Shown here piece by piece: positions 45,382-53,682 of a stretch of 64,000 nt of DNA. How positions within the stretch are numbered: the stretch's first letter is position 1; each line of letters opens with the position of its first letter. The notes under the pieces were generated by a model. That model did no database searches. It had not been told where the DNA came from and was given only the letters and a program-made list of their open reading frames with translations. Source of the DNA: an uncultured Pantoea sp. (GTDB lineage Bacteria; Pseudomonadota; Gammaproteobacteria; Enterobacterales; Enterobacteriaceae); contig CAJYVD010000010.1 in NCBI GenBank assembly GCA_913778495.1, positions 62,001 to 126,000 on the forward strand. The letters run 5' to 3'. A program made the position numbers and the translations under genes.

Positions 45382-45986
45382 ACGCTCACTTCCAGTAGGT
45401 CGATGAAATGCACCGCGGCACCGGCGTAAAGCGGGCCACCGGCGCTGATGTGCTCAGGGAGGTAGGGATAAACGGTAAGCGCGTCACCGCTGTAGCACGC
45501 GGCGGCCATGGGAATGGCGCCGTGCGCGTCGAGGTTAATCGACAGCCCGATGAGATGGCGACTGCACGGCTTCGCATCGGCGATCAAGCGCTCCAGCTCG
45601 TTGTACATATCTTCGGTGATGCCGTAGTCCAGCACGCCCACATCAAGGCGGAAGGTGCCGGGTGCATCGCCGGTCTTCCACCATTCAATAATGCGGATAA
45701 GGTAGCCCAGCGGCTCCACCACACGGCGGATGGCACCCACGGTGCCTTTACGCTGATGCACCGCACGGGATGCCGCCACCACGGCACGCTTGGTGGATTC
45801 TGGCCAGGCGGTGTCCCAGCGATCAACCGACCATGCCCACGCCAGATACGGCAGCAGCACAAGCGGACAGGCCTGCGGGTCCCACAGCTGGCGCAGTGGC
45901 ACGGAGAGGCCATCAATCGAAGCCAGCGCCTCCGCAGCCGCCACTTCTAGCGGCGACGAGCCCGTGGGCAGCAGGCGGTCACTCAT
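45378..45986 (-). CDS. I: Baseplate protein I
   Basis: A 202-aa protein (LPTGSSPLEVAAAEALASID; PLVLLPYLAWAWSVDRWD; HQRKGTVGAIRRVVEPLGY), the P2 gpI pattern. Overlaps H by 4 bp and J by 8 bp. Confidence 0.92.
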   Translation of the reverse strand: MSDRLLPTGSSPLEVAAAEALASIDGLSVPLRQLWDPQACPLVLLPYLAWAWSVDRWDTAWPESTKRAVVAASRAVHQRKGTVGAIRRVVEPLGYLIRIIEWWKTGDAPGTFRLDVGVLDYGITEDMYNELERLIADAKPCSRHLIGLSINLDAHGAIPMAAACYSGDALTVYPYLPEHISAGGPLYAGAAVHFIDLLEVSV

Positions 45987-46887
45987 CGGATCCCCCTACG
46001 CGTAAGGCATATCCGGTGCAAAAAGCCGCCTGCGTTTTGTCCAGCACCACATCCGCCAGCGGTTTGATCAGGTTAACGCGCTGGACACCTTCAACGTGCA
46101 GCGCCGCATACAGCGCCGACAGGCGAATGTCGCGACCCAGGCGCTTTTGCGTGGTCACGAAGGCCACCAGCTTGGCTTCAGAAGCCGCACGAATCGGCTC
46201 GGCTTCCGGCCCCGGGTAAAGAAACAGCTCGGCCTCAATCTCGTAAGGCACAATGGCGGCCGACTGCACGGTGACGCGATCTGCAATCGGGCGCACGTTC
46301 TCGTCGTTGAGCGCCGTCTCCACCGCCGTCAGCAGGTCCGCCGGCGCCGTACCGTCCCCATCGCGCGCCAGCACGGTGAGGGTGACCACCGCCGGCGACG
46401 GGCTGATGGCAGAGGCATCCGCCACGCGTCCATCGGCGCTGCGCGCATGGTACTCATACGCACCGGCCGGTCCGGCCACACTTAACCCTTCGAACGCGCC
46501 AGCGATGCGGGCGCGGAAATCGTCGTCGCTCTCCATAACAGCCGCCAGGGGCGGGATGGCGCTATCGTCTGCCGGGGTGATCATCAGTCGCGTTACGCCG
46601 TTGTTCGCACCAAGCTGATCTAAATCGGCGTTTCGGGCATACGCCACCATCACCGCGCGGGCAGCTTCGTTAATCCGCTGACGCAGAATGACTTCGCGAT
46701 AGGCGTTCTCCTCCAGCAGTTTGACGATGGGCTCAGATTCCAGCGACAAGGTGCGCGCGATGGCCGTCTGTTGCTCTGTCGGGTAAAGCGAGATCAGCGT
46801 GGCCTTGCGCCCGGCCAGCAGGGTTTCATAATCCAGCGTTTCCACCACGTCGGGCGCGGGTAACTGGCTCAGGTCGATGGTTGCCAT
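45979..46887 (-). CDS. J: Baseplate protein J
   Basis: A 302-aa wedge protein, P2 size (MATIDLSQLPAPDVVETLDY; NADLDQLGANNGVTRLMI; GRDIRLSALYAALHVEGVQR). Intact frame. Confidence 0.94.
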   Translation of the reverse strand: MATIDLSQLPAPDVVETLDYETLLAGRKATLISLYPTEQQTAIARTLSLESEPIVKLLEENAYREVILRQRINEAARAVMVAYARNADLDQLGANNGVTRLMITPADDSAIPPLAAVMESDDDFRARIAGAFEGLSVAGPAGAYEYHARSADGRVADASAISPSPAVVTLTVLARDGDGTAPADLLTAVETALNDENVRPIADRVTVQSAAIVPYEIEAELFLYPGPEAEPIRAASEAKLVAFVTTQKRLGRDIRLSALYAALHVEGVQRVNLIKPLADVVLDKTQAAFCTGYALRVGGSDE

Positions 46888-46890
46888 GTT

Positions 46891-47241
46891 TTAGCTCACG
46901 GGGACAGTTAAAGAAAAAGGTTGCGCGGTGTCACTGCGGTTGCCGGTCAACTCGACCACCATGCTGCCGTCGAACGTGGAGGTGAAGTTGATGCCGGTCA
47001 GCGTGATGCGCGGCTCCCACGTCAAAATGGCGACGTAACACGCCGACATGATCTGCAGCCGCAGCGACGCGTTTTGCGGTTGGTCAATCAGCGCCGAGAG
47101 CAGCGAACCATAGCGCCGCCGCATCACACGGCTGCCGAGCGGCGTGGTGAGAATGTCGCTGACTGACTGGCGAATATGGTCGAGATCGGTCAGCGCTTCG
47201 CCGGTTTCCCGGTGCATGCCAAGGAAGGTGGTCTGGGTCAT
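46891..47241 (-). CDS. W: Baseplate protein W (gp25-like)
   Basis: A 116-aa protein with GMHRETGEALTDLDHIRQSV and TPLGSRVMRRRYGSLLSALI, the lysozyme-fold wedge component in P2-like baseplates. Overlaps V by 4 bp. Confidence 0.93.
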   Translation of the reverse strand: MTQTTFLGMHRETGEALTDLDHIRQSVSDILTTPLGSRVMRRRYGSLLSALIDQPQNASLRLQIMSACYVAILTWEPRITLTGINFTSTFDGSMVVELTGNRSDTAQPFSLTVPVS

Positions 47242-47828
47242 TGCGGGCCATCCGTTTTGCTGCCACCGCGCTGTACGCCGCCGTGGACATGGGTATCCAG
47301 CGCGACGCCGTTAGAGCTGAGCGTGCCGTCGCGGTGTACGACGTTACCGTTCATTTTTCCGCCCTGCGTGACTTCGAGCTGCGCCGTTTTGAGAAGCTGA
47401 GTACATTCCACCAACGGGGAATCGAGCAGTACCTTAACGGCGGCATTGATTGTGGCGGTCTGGATACCGGTGGCGTTGAGCGCACCGTTTGCCGGTTCGT
47501 ACTCAATCACCGCCCCGTCCGGGAATGACCAGTGCAGCGCATCCGCCGAGGCAGATGGCGCCGGGTGGGCATCGGAGAAAATACCGGGCAGCACAAAGCC
47601 AGTGTCGAGTTCGCCGCCGAGGCAGAGGATCAGCACCTGTTCGCCCACCGACGGCGCATTCCACGAACGCGTTTTTCCCGCGCGGGCGGTGAGCCAGTGC
47701 AGCCAGCCGGTGGTGTTGTTTCCTGTGTCAACGCGGCACAGCCCGTCAATGAGATTAACCTCAGAGACGGTGCCGATGCGGATCAGGTTGCGCAGCAGGC
47801 GCAAGATTTCATTGATTTGCTCATTCAT
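47238..47828 (-). CDS. V: Baseplate spike V
   Basis: A 196-aa spike protein: OB-fold (LRNLIRIGTVSEVNLIDGLC; NTTGWLHWLTARAG) and a C-terminal needle ending DTHVHGGVQRGGSKTDGP, with the His-x-His metal-binding tip. The ATG at 47828 is chosen by comparison with P2 V. First gene of its operon. Confidence 0.9.
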   Translation of the reverse strand: MNEQINEILRLLRNLIRIGTVSEVNLIDGLCRVDTGNNTTGWLHWLTARAGKTRSWNAPSVGEQVLILCLGGELDTGFVLPGIFSDAHPAPSASADALHWSFPDGAVIEYEPANGALNATGIQTATINAAVKVLLDSPLVECTQLLKTAQLEVTQGGKMNGNVVHRDGTLSSNGVALDTHVHGGVQRGGSKTDGPQ

Positions 47829-48089
47829 TGCATCATCTTGCTGAATGAGGGCGGCAAGCACTACTTAAGAGAGTTTGTTCGTACATCAGCAAAAAATAAC
47901 TGGGCCACGCAGGGAGGCGCTTGGTACTCAACCGCTTTGCCAGCTCGCGAGGGCCTGTCTCCCAGCGCATTGTGAGGCTCCCGCGCTGCACGCGTCCGGT
48001 ACCCCCGCGATCACCGCCTTACCTGCCCTGAGCTTTCATGGATTTTGTTGTGCATTCAATCGCTCATGAAACGCCCACCCACCACTCAC
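47829..48089. other. Non-coding gap where gene S is expected
   Basis: Between R and V, where P2 has S (about 150 aa), only 261 bp remain and none of it reads as an S fragment in any frame. It includes a TTG-N12-CAA dyad (47875-47892) that may belong to the V promoter. Confidence 0.6.
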
Positions 48090-48557
48090 TCAGGCTTCAT
48101 ACGCGCTAATTAACCGACCGTGGGCATAAAGCTGTAGCGGCCGCTCGTCATCCTCCGGTGGCGAAGTCTCGGAGACATGCTCGATGTGCAGCGCCGCTCC
48201 GTCGCGCGTCACCCGCACGCGCTCGCTCAGCTGCAAATCAATCGTAATATCGTAGGCCGTGTCGCTGACGGGGTGCGTTTGGAAGGTAAAACCGTCCCGC
48301 TGCTTCTCTTTCGTCGCCATCAGATCGGGCTGGTTGACGCGCAGCCAGTCGAGCATCGGTACAATCACCCCATCCATCTCACCGCTGAACGCCGCGATCG
48401 CCACCTTCAGCCGGTAGTGATATTCAAACGACAGCGACGCCGCCAGGGTAGAAACGATGCGTCCGCTTTCGGTAAGCAGCGTGAGGCTATCGGGATGCGC
48501 CTGCAGCAGCGGTACGCTGTCGAGCAGTCTCTGGCGAAGGTGTTGGGGTTTCAGCAT
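48090..48557 (-). CDS. R: Tail completion protein R
   Basis: A 155-aa protein (MLKPQHLRQRLLDSVPLLQA; FEYHYRLKVAIAAFSGEMD; MLDWLRVNQPDLM), the length of P2 gpR. The ATG at 48557 has GGAG upstream. Terminates tail growth, a function also required by a headless tail particle. Confidence 0.88.
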   Translation of the reverse strand: MLKPQHLRQRLLDSVPLLQAHPDSLTLLTESGRIVSTLAASLSFEYHYRLKVAIAAFSGEMDGVIVPMLDWLRVNQPDLMATKEKQRDGFTFQTHPVSDTAYDITIDLQLSERVRVTRDGAALHIEHVSETSPPEDDERPLQLYAHGRLISAYEA

Positions 48558-48810
48558 CGTGTTGCTCCTGGCACTCTTTAATGATGTCAATTTGCAGTCC
48601 GCAGGCCACCAGTGCGGCCTCCAGCTGGCGATTATCCGCCGCCAGATCGCCCTGCGAACGCAGGCTGTTGCTCGGTATTGGGCAGCTTGTCACGCGCGGA
48701 CAACCAATCCAGATAATCTCTGGCGTTGGCGAAGGCGGGACGGCTGTGCAGCCGGATAACGTCAGCAGGCAGAGCAGCAGCAGACCACGTACGTAACATC
48801 GGATTCTCAT
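48487..48810 (-). CDS. lysC: LysC-like o-spanin lipoprotein
   Basis: A 107-aa protein with signal and lipobox LTLSGC (about residues 16-21), overlapping lysB and R in other frames as in P2. Acts with LysB in outer-membrane disruption. Confidence 0.82.
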   Translation of the reverse strand: MRIRCYVRGLLLLCLLTLSGCTAVPPSPTPEIIWIGCPRVTSCPIPSNSLRSQGDLAADNRQLEAALVACGLQIDIIKECQEQHDAETPTPSPETARQRTAAAGASR

Positions 48811-49081
48811 CGTTTTCCCTCTGTATGTGGATTTCGCGGGTCAGGGCCTGCACGCTGGCTTGGCCCTGTCGCTGGCGCAGCGCGACCTCGCGCTGTTGGC
48901 TCTGCCGGTTTTCACTGTCAAGGCGGCTTATCGCCCGGTCACGGCTCTCAATCCCTGCCGACAGCGTATTGATGATCTTCTGTGCTTCATTCAATGCCTT
49001 GCTGGTGACCGACCAGCGCCAGCCGGTTAACCCCAGCGACATGAGCGCGGCAGCCAGCATCGCGATCAGGATGCGGTTCAT
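48632..49081 (-). CDS. lysB: LysB-like i-spanin
   Basis: A 149-aa protein with one N-terminal span (ILIAMLAAALMSLGLTGW) and a coiled-coil-rich periplasmic part. ATG 49081 is preceded by AGGAGG. Contains most of lysC in another frame. Confidence 0.83.
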   Translation of the reverse strand: MNRILIAMLAAALMSLGLTGWRWSVTSKALNEAQKIINTLSAGIESRDRAISRLDSENRQSQQREVALRQRQGQASVQALTREIHIQRENDENPMLRTWSAAALPADVIRLHSRPAFANARDYLDWLSARDKLPNTEQQPAFAGRSGGG

Positions 49082-49590
49082 TGCGCCTCCTTCAGACACC
49101 AGACCCGCTCACGTTCGCGCCGGTTGCTCAATCCCGGATTTAATACGCCATTGACGTAGACCCAGCGCGGCAGCTGCAGGCAGGCGTCGCGCCAGCGGCC
49201 ACTGTTCAGCAGCTTCACCAGTGTGGAACGGCAGGCGCTGCCGGTACCGACATTGAAGGCGAACGACACCAGCGCGTCATAGACGTGCTGCGGCACTGGC
49301 ACAAACACACAGCCGCTCAGTGCCCGCTCGGTGCGCAGAACGTTGGCGATAAAGGTGCCCGCCGCCTGCCGCTCGGTGATGTTTTTGCCCGGTACCACGC
49401 CGGCGGTATTGCCGATGCCATCCGTCCATCTGCCCGCGTCACACTGATACGGGCTCAGGCGACAGCCCTCATAATCCGCGATGAGTTTTAGCCCTTCTAC
49501 CGAGGTCTGCAGCTGCGAAAAACCTGGCAGCGTGACGGCCAGCGCCAGCACCGCGCCAATTGAACAGCGCTTAACGATTGGCAGATTCAT
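49078..49590 (-). CDS. K: SAR-type endolysin (lysozyme, gpK-like)
   Basis: A 170-aa lysozyme with an N-terminal signal-anchor-release segment (IGAVLALAVTLPGFSQL) and the catalytic arrangement Glu-8-Cys-5-Thr in YEGCRLSPYQCDAGRWTDG. Such endolysins are exported by Sec and released on membrane depolarisation. Confidence 0.88.
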   Translation of the reverse strand: MNLPIVKRCSIGAVLALAVTLPGFSQLQTSVEGLKLIADYEGCRLSPYQCDAGRWTDGIGNTAGVVPGKNITERQAAGTFIANVLRTERALSGCVFVPVPQHVYDALVSFAFNVGTGSACRSTLVKLLNSGRWRDACLQLPRWVYVNGVLNPGLSNRRERERVWCLKEAQ

Positions 49591-49789
49591 AATCGCTCGC
49601 GCTCAGGCGGCCGCGCTCAAACAACAGGTAAGTTTTGCGACGGTAATACCAGCTCACCAGAAACATGCCGATCCCCAGCGCCATGCCCAGCAAGGTCGCC
49701 ACATCCTGCAGATCCCAGCAGCCAAGCCAGCCCATAATCACGGCGATGGCATAGGTGATAAATGCACTAATGCGCTCCGTACTCAGCAT
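49571..49789 (-). CDS. Y: Holin (HP1/P2 Y-like)
   Basis: A 72-aa protein with two spans (ISAFITYAIAVIMGWLGCW; ATLLGMALGIGMFLVSWYY) and a charged end RGRLSASDYESANR. Overlaps the endolysin start. Confidence 0.85.
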   Translation of the reverse strand: MLSTERISAFITYAIAVIMGWLGCWDLQDVATLLGMALGIGMFLVSWYYRRKTYLLFERGRLSASDYESANR

Positions 49790-49792
49790 GAT

Positions 49793-49999
49793 TCAGTCCC
49801 AAAGGTGCGTGGATTCGCGCGTTGGCGCATCCGGTAAAGCCGGCAGATCTATCGGCCAGCCGTGCGGCAACAGCGGCCCGGCATCCGCCAGTCCGGTATT
49901 GGTCGCGTAAACCTGTTCGGTAACCTGCTGGGTCCGGCCGTAGTAGCGAAAACAGATGGCGTCCAGGGTATCGCCTTGCTGCGCATAAACGCGGGTCAT
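49793..49999 (-). CDS. X: Tail protein X (LysM-like)
   Basis: A 68-aa protein, MTRVYAQQGDTLDAICFRYY ... TEQVYATNTGLADAGPLLPHG, the P2 gpX pattern. It is now the first gene of the lysis/R operon because M and L are gone. Confidence 0.92.
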   Translation of the reverse strand: MTRVYAQQGDTLDAICFRYYGRTQQVTEQVYATNTGLADAGPLLPHGWPIDLPALPDAPTRESTHLWD

Positions 50000-50205
50000 G
50001 CTATGCCTCTCTCTTTTTCCTGTGGCGCGACGACTGCTGATCACCATCGCGGCAGTGCCCGTGTCCGCCTGCTAAACACAGGCGTTTAACGTGGCAGATC
50101 GTGGGCACCATTCAGCTTTTTTTCACGAAGAACAGTGCCGAAACCGCCGCTTTACGCGTCAATGGACGTCACCGGATAATGATTCTGCTCTCGCCCCGCG
50201 CGCGG

Positions 50206-50264
50206 GTTATTGGCTGAGCGTGGTGGATTGCAAACCAGTGTCTCTGTGTCCCCCTTCTGCGACA
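50206..50264 (-). promoter_or_regulatory. Ogr-dependent late promoter candidate
   Basis: TGT-N12-ACA (50247-50264), the consensus for Ogr/Delta binding centred near -55 in P2 late promoters. On the minus strand an AATAAC -10-like box (50206-50211) follows at the matching distance, giving a start near 50200 toward gene X. Confidence 0.6.
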
Positions 50265-50400
50265 ACGCCTTGCCGTCCGCTTAGCGCTCAGCAGGCACGC
50301 AATGCCATAATGGGAAGTAGATAACGTTGGAAGGACGGGATGCGGGAGGATGAGGCGCGCTTGAAACTTGCCTGAATAGCATAAGGCCCAGGCCGCGTGC

Positions 50401-50432
50401 AAAAAAAGAAAAGCCCGCCTATGACGGCGGGC
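50401..50432 (-). terminator. Terminator after the A/SOS-gene operon
   Basis: Minus-strand stem GCCCGCC-GTCATA-GGCGGGC, followed by TTTTCTTTTTTT. Confidence 0.88.
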
Positions 50433-50636
50433 CGGGCGGCTCTATGTCGGGATCGCGTAAACGCATGCCGATTGCACGACGCGCTGAGACACGACCCGGG
50501 CGCGACAACCGCGTGGCGGTCCCAACGCGACGCCCGCTTTGGCGTTATTGCGCTCTACGCCGCGCAGCGATCGCAGGGTCACGCCGCGGCACGCCCGATG
50601 AGGTACGGGAGGCCGCAATGAACGCTATCGTCCACC

Positions 50637-50828
50637 CTATTTCTCCAGCGGCACCGCTGAAAACACCACTGAAAATTGTTTGTTGGTCATCACGGAGTTA
50701 CCGGCAATCTCGGCGATAAGGCTAAGCGCGATCTCCCTGTCACGTTCTCTGCACATCCCTGCCGTTGTTAACCGAGCAATCAGCTCCACACGCTCAAGCA
50801 TTACCTGTTCTTTTAATTCGTTATCCAC
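50637..50828 (-). CDS. Small LexA-controlled protein in the tum position
   Basis: A 63-aa protein when started at the GTG at 50828, which has GGGGAGG upstream; the longer open frame would begin within the LexA box. Central pattern KEQVMLERVELIARLTTAG then CRERDREIALSLIAEIAGN. Weakly similar to the prophage 1 protein at 29548-29745. It follows gene A on the same strand. SOS-induced antirepressor role inferred. Confidence 0.72.
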   Translation of the reverse strand: MDNELKEQVMLERVELIARLTTAGMCRERDREIALSLIAEIAGNSVMTNKQFSVVFSAVPLEK

Positions 50829-50849
50829 GCGCCCTCCCCCCAACAATAA

Positions 50850-50865
50850 CTGTACATATATACAG
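50850..50865. promoter_or_regulatory. LexA (SOS) box of the tum-position gene
   Basis: CTGTACATATATACAG, perfect CTGT-N8-ACAG with AA/TA flanks and an A/T-rich core, close to the E. coli consensus. Confidence 0.92.
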
Positions 50866-51128
50866 TAGCATAGCATTCTGAATGAGAGGAAGGAAAATAT
50901 TAAAATTGGTAGTGCTTTTTATCTGCATGATAAGAAAAGCATTTCATCGCTATTAGCCCAGCGGCAAGTCGCGCACGCACGGCCTTTTCACGCCACAGTT
51001 TTACTTGGCGATCCGGTACGGATCGGGTCGCGATTTGCGTCTTTTAAGCGTGATAAGAAGCGTCGATCGGTTAAAGATGGCTAATAGACCATGGCACCCC
51101 CATCCGCTTTTTAACACGGAGCATCCTC
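50866..51128. other. Gap between SOS gene and gene A, no gene
   Basis: No supported open frame. It probably contains the -35 side of the SOS promoter and the untranslated end of gene A. Confidence 0.5.
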
Positions 51129-53213
51129 TCACCGGCGATCGGCTGGAAACGCGTTGCGCCGCGAAAGTGACGGAGGCCCGCTGCCGTCACAACGTCCGCG
51201 TTTCGTATAGGCTTTGAGCGCTGCCACCCACTGCCGTCGCTCTCGCTGACGCATACCATAGAAATCAGGTGCACTAACAGGTTCCGATGGCGAGATTGCC
51301 CGCGCCGCTGGGGAGGCCGCCGTACAGTTATTGACAGAACTCCAAGAGGACGCGGACGCGTCCTGACGGTCAACCCCACCGGCAAGGGCGCGCTTGGGCA
51401 CGACTTTCCACGCGATCAGTCGCGTCAAGATAGGCGTATCAGAGCCAACCTCGGTGGCAAACACCCCTTTGATACGCAGCATCTCTTCACCGTAGGCGTT
51501 CAGTTCTTCACTCGGCTGATACCAGGTGCGCACAGCCAGCGCGTCACGCCGCACGAACGGCCCGCCTTGCGCATGAATATAGCCCGCCCAATCGCCAGCA
51601 TCCGCGGCATCGTGTACCGCCGCAAACGCCACGCTCAGACCATGTGCGGTCTCGCCGTCCGCCATACGGCGCAGTTCGCGATAGACCGTGACCGGCGCCC
51701 CGCCCACAAACTGAAACTGACGGATATGCCAGCGTGCGGCCCACGCACACACGGCGCCCGCGGTCTCGCTCAGCGGCTTGCCGCTTTCATTATCCCGCTC
51801 GCCTTCCAGCGCATAGCCATCAATGTTCTTGGCAATGTATTTCGCCACATAGCCGGTGGCGCTGCCTTTGTTGGGGTCGATGGCTTGAGCATGAAAGCGG
51901 GCGTTGCGCGCCTTGTCGCTGGTGAGTTCGCTGCTGTCTTCCTGCCAGGCATAATCACGTATCGCCTGGCGTACCGGCTCAACGTGCTCCGGGCGCATGA
52001 ACAGTAGCATGTGCCAGTGCGGCGTACCGTCATGATGCGGTTCCGCTACCCGAATGCCAAAAACCCGGATCGCTTCACGGTGCAGTCGGGCGCGGATTTT
52101 TTGCCACAGGGTGCAGAGATAACGCTGCGTATCTGCCGGGCTGTCGCCACGCCACTTACGGTTGCCGTGGCCGGTTTTGAGCGTGGCGTGATAGCGCGCC
52201 GGGGCGGTTAACGTGTAGAACTCGCCGACGAATCCCATTTCGTTGCAGATATTTTCAAAGCCGCGAATACGCGTCATGAGCTCGCAGCGGCGGATCGCCG
52301 GATTGGCCACGCTGCTGTCATATTTATCGATCAGGCTGATACGATTCCCTGCCTCATCTTCCAGCTCCATACCTTTGAGAAACTCTCGCGTGCGGCGCTT
52401 TTGCTCGCGCCACTCAGCCGCCGCCATAGCGCTGGCATAGGGCGTGTGCGTTTTGCTGACGTTGGCCAAGGCGATGTGCAGGTGCTCGCGCCACGCCGCC
52501 GCCACGCGACGCAGTCGGCCCTTCCACCATTTTTCCGTCTGCATCCGCAGAATAGCGGGCGTCACCTCCTCTGGCGCAAAAAAGCGCGACGTGACGCGCT
52601 CCCACAACGGCGGCATTTGCCGGAAGGTGCGGGTCAGCGTGGCGGCTATCACATAGAGGCGATGGGTGCAGCGATAGTCCGACTCGCTGGGCGTATGCGC
52701 CTGAACCAGCTCCGCCAGAATGAAACGCGCGATATCGCCCGCCAGCCGATCCACATCGGCGCGCGCCATATCCGGCAGGCGGTTAAAGCGCGTCATCAGT
52801 TCCCAGAGCGTACCGGCTGAACGCGCCGCGCCCTGCTCGTATGGCGCATGGGCCGACAGTAAATGCAGCGTGCCGGACTGCAGGGTATCGAGACGATAAC
52901 GTGCATTGACGCGCTCGAGACGCGGCAGCGTGCGCGTCAGAAAGGTGCCGGTCAGGTATGCCGCCGCGCGGGCAGCGCCTTGGGTGCTTTCACGCTCAGT
53001 GAGGCGGCGTTGGATGTCAAGCTGGACCAGCTTTGGCTGCCGACCCAGCTGCGTCTGGGCATGCGCATAGTCCGCTAGCGCACGCGAGCGGTGCGCCAGC
53101 TCTTTATAAGTGGGATACGGACTGGAAATCGCTTCCCGCGGCGCGTTCCACGGGTAAGCGTAGGACTCGTTCACGCGCGGCCTTTCGCACGGCTTGGGTA
53201 TTGTTCTACCCAA
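51129..53213 (-). CDS. A: Replication endonuclease A
   Basis: A 694-aa HUH initiator: PHWHMLLFM metal motif, catalytic tyrosines in GYVAKYIAKNIDGY. Contains the 27-bp origin-like sequence shared with prophage 1 (51320-51346). The frame is intact although the prophage cannot package DNA. It overlaps the TraR gene by about 40 bp. Confidence 0.92.
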   Translation of the reverse strand: MGRTIPKPCERPRVNESYAYPWNAPREAISSPYPTYKELAHRSRALADYAHAQTQLGRQPKLVQLDIQRRLTERESTQGAARAAAYLTGTFLTRTLPRLERVNARYRLDTLQSGTLHLLSAHAPYEQGAARSAGTLWELMTRFNRLPDMARADVDRLAGDIARFILAELVQAHTPSESDYRCTHRLYVIAATLTRTFRQMPPLWERVTSRFFAPEEVTPAILRMQTEKWWKGRLRRVAAAWREHLHIALANVSKTHTPYASAMAAAEWREQKRRTREFLKGMELEDEAGNRISLIDKYDSSVANPAIRRCELMTRIRGFENICNEMGFVGEFYTLTAPARYHATLKTGHGNRKWRGDSPADTQRYLCTLWQKIRARLHREAIRVFGIRVAEPHHDGTPHWHMLLFMRPEHVEPVRQAIRDYAWQEDSSELTSDKARNARFHAQAIDPNKGSATGYVAKYIAKNIDGYALEGERDNESGKPLSETAGAVCAWAARWHIRQFQFVGGAPVTVYRELRRMADGETAHGLSVAFAAVHDAADAGDWAGYIHAQGGPFVRRDALAVRTWYQPSEELNAYGEEMLRIKGVFATEVGSDTPILTRLIAWKVVPKRALAGGVDRQDASASSWSSVNNCTAASPAARAISPSEPVSAPDFYGMRQRERRQWVAALKAYTKRGRCDGSGPPSLSRRNAFPADRR
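51320..51346. other. Putative replication origin (gpA nick site)
   Basis: Identical over 27 bp to 30054-30080 inside the other gene A; codes SSVNNCT. Minus strand resembles the P2 nick region (GGAGTTCTGTCAA). Confidence 0.7.
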
Positions 53214-53395
53214 GCCTGGCAGCTTACGCAGCGCGTGACGCCGTGGCAGGCCCGACGGCGGGCCTCTGGGATGGGATTATCGCACTCCTCGCAGATAAAC
53301 GCCGAGACCCCGACAGGACGCCTGGTCGCCCGTGCCAGCGTGTCGGCTAACAGCTCCTCGGCGCGCTGCTGCGCGCGGTCGATCGCATCCGCCAT
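53171..53395 (-). CDS. TraR/DksA-type zinc-finger protein
   Basis: A 74-aa protein with C-x2-C ... C-x2-C (ICEECDNPIPEARRRA; RCVSCQAWVE), the TraR fold. Such phage proteins bind the RNA polymerase secondary channel. Overlaps A and the DUF2732-like gene. Confidence 0.9.
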   Translation of the reverse strand: MADAIDRAQQRAEELLADTLARATRRPVGVSAFICEECDNPIPEARRRACHGVTRCVSCQAWVEQYPSRAKGRA

Positions 53396-53613
53396 CAGTG
53401 CATCTCCTCAAGGGCACGTCTGTGGCGCTCGGCTTCCTGACGAATCAGCTCGGCCGCTTCAACGCCGTTTAGTGTGTTGCGGTCGATATGTGAAGCTATC
53501 GCGTCAAGGCGCTGCGCTAGCGCCAACGCACACGCTCTGCGCGCGTCGTTCTGCGCGGCTGTCAGGTTGGCCTGCAGTGCAGCCGTTGTTGAGTGAAAAG
53601 GGGTATTACGCAC
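53395..53613 (-). CDS. DUF2732-like small early protein
   Basis: A 72-aa helical protein (ANLTAAQNDARRACALALAQ; GVEAAELIRQEAERHRRAL). Counterpart of 32740-32979 in prophage 1. Function unknown. Confidence 0.75.
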   Translation of the reverse strand: MRNTPFHSTTAALQANLTAAQNDARRACALALAQRLDAIASHIDRNTLNGVEAAELIRQEAERHRRALEEMH

Positions 53614-53682
53614 GGTTTGTTCTCCAAAATTTAGGCAAAGGCATGCCCGACGGGTTTACGCCATAAAAAGCAGGTTTAGGGG

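Larger units (their letters stand above)
50000..50636. other. Head-gene deletion junction, no gene
   Basis: In P2 this interval between X and the A-side genes would hold L, M, N, O, P and Q (about 7 kb). Here about 640 bp remain with no recognisable remnant of any of them, but with a late-promoter site and a terminator. Confidence 0.75.

Noticed and set aside
47532-47975. Plus-strand 147-codon frame over V and the S gap
   Set aside because: Antisense of V for most of its length; the remaining part does not resemble S.
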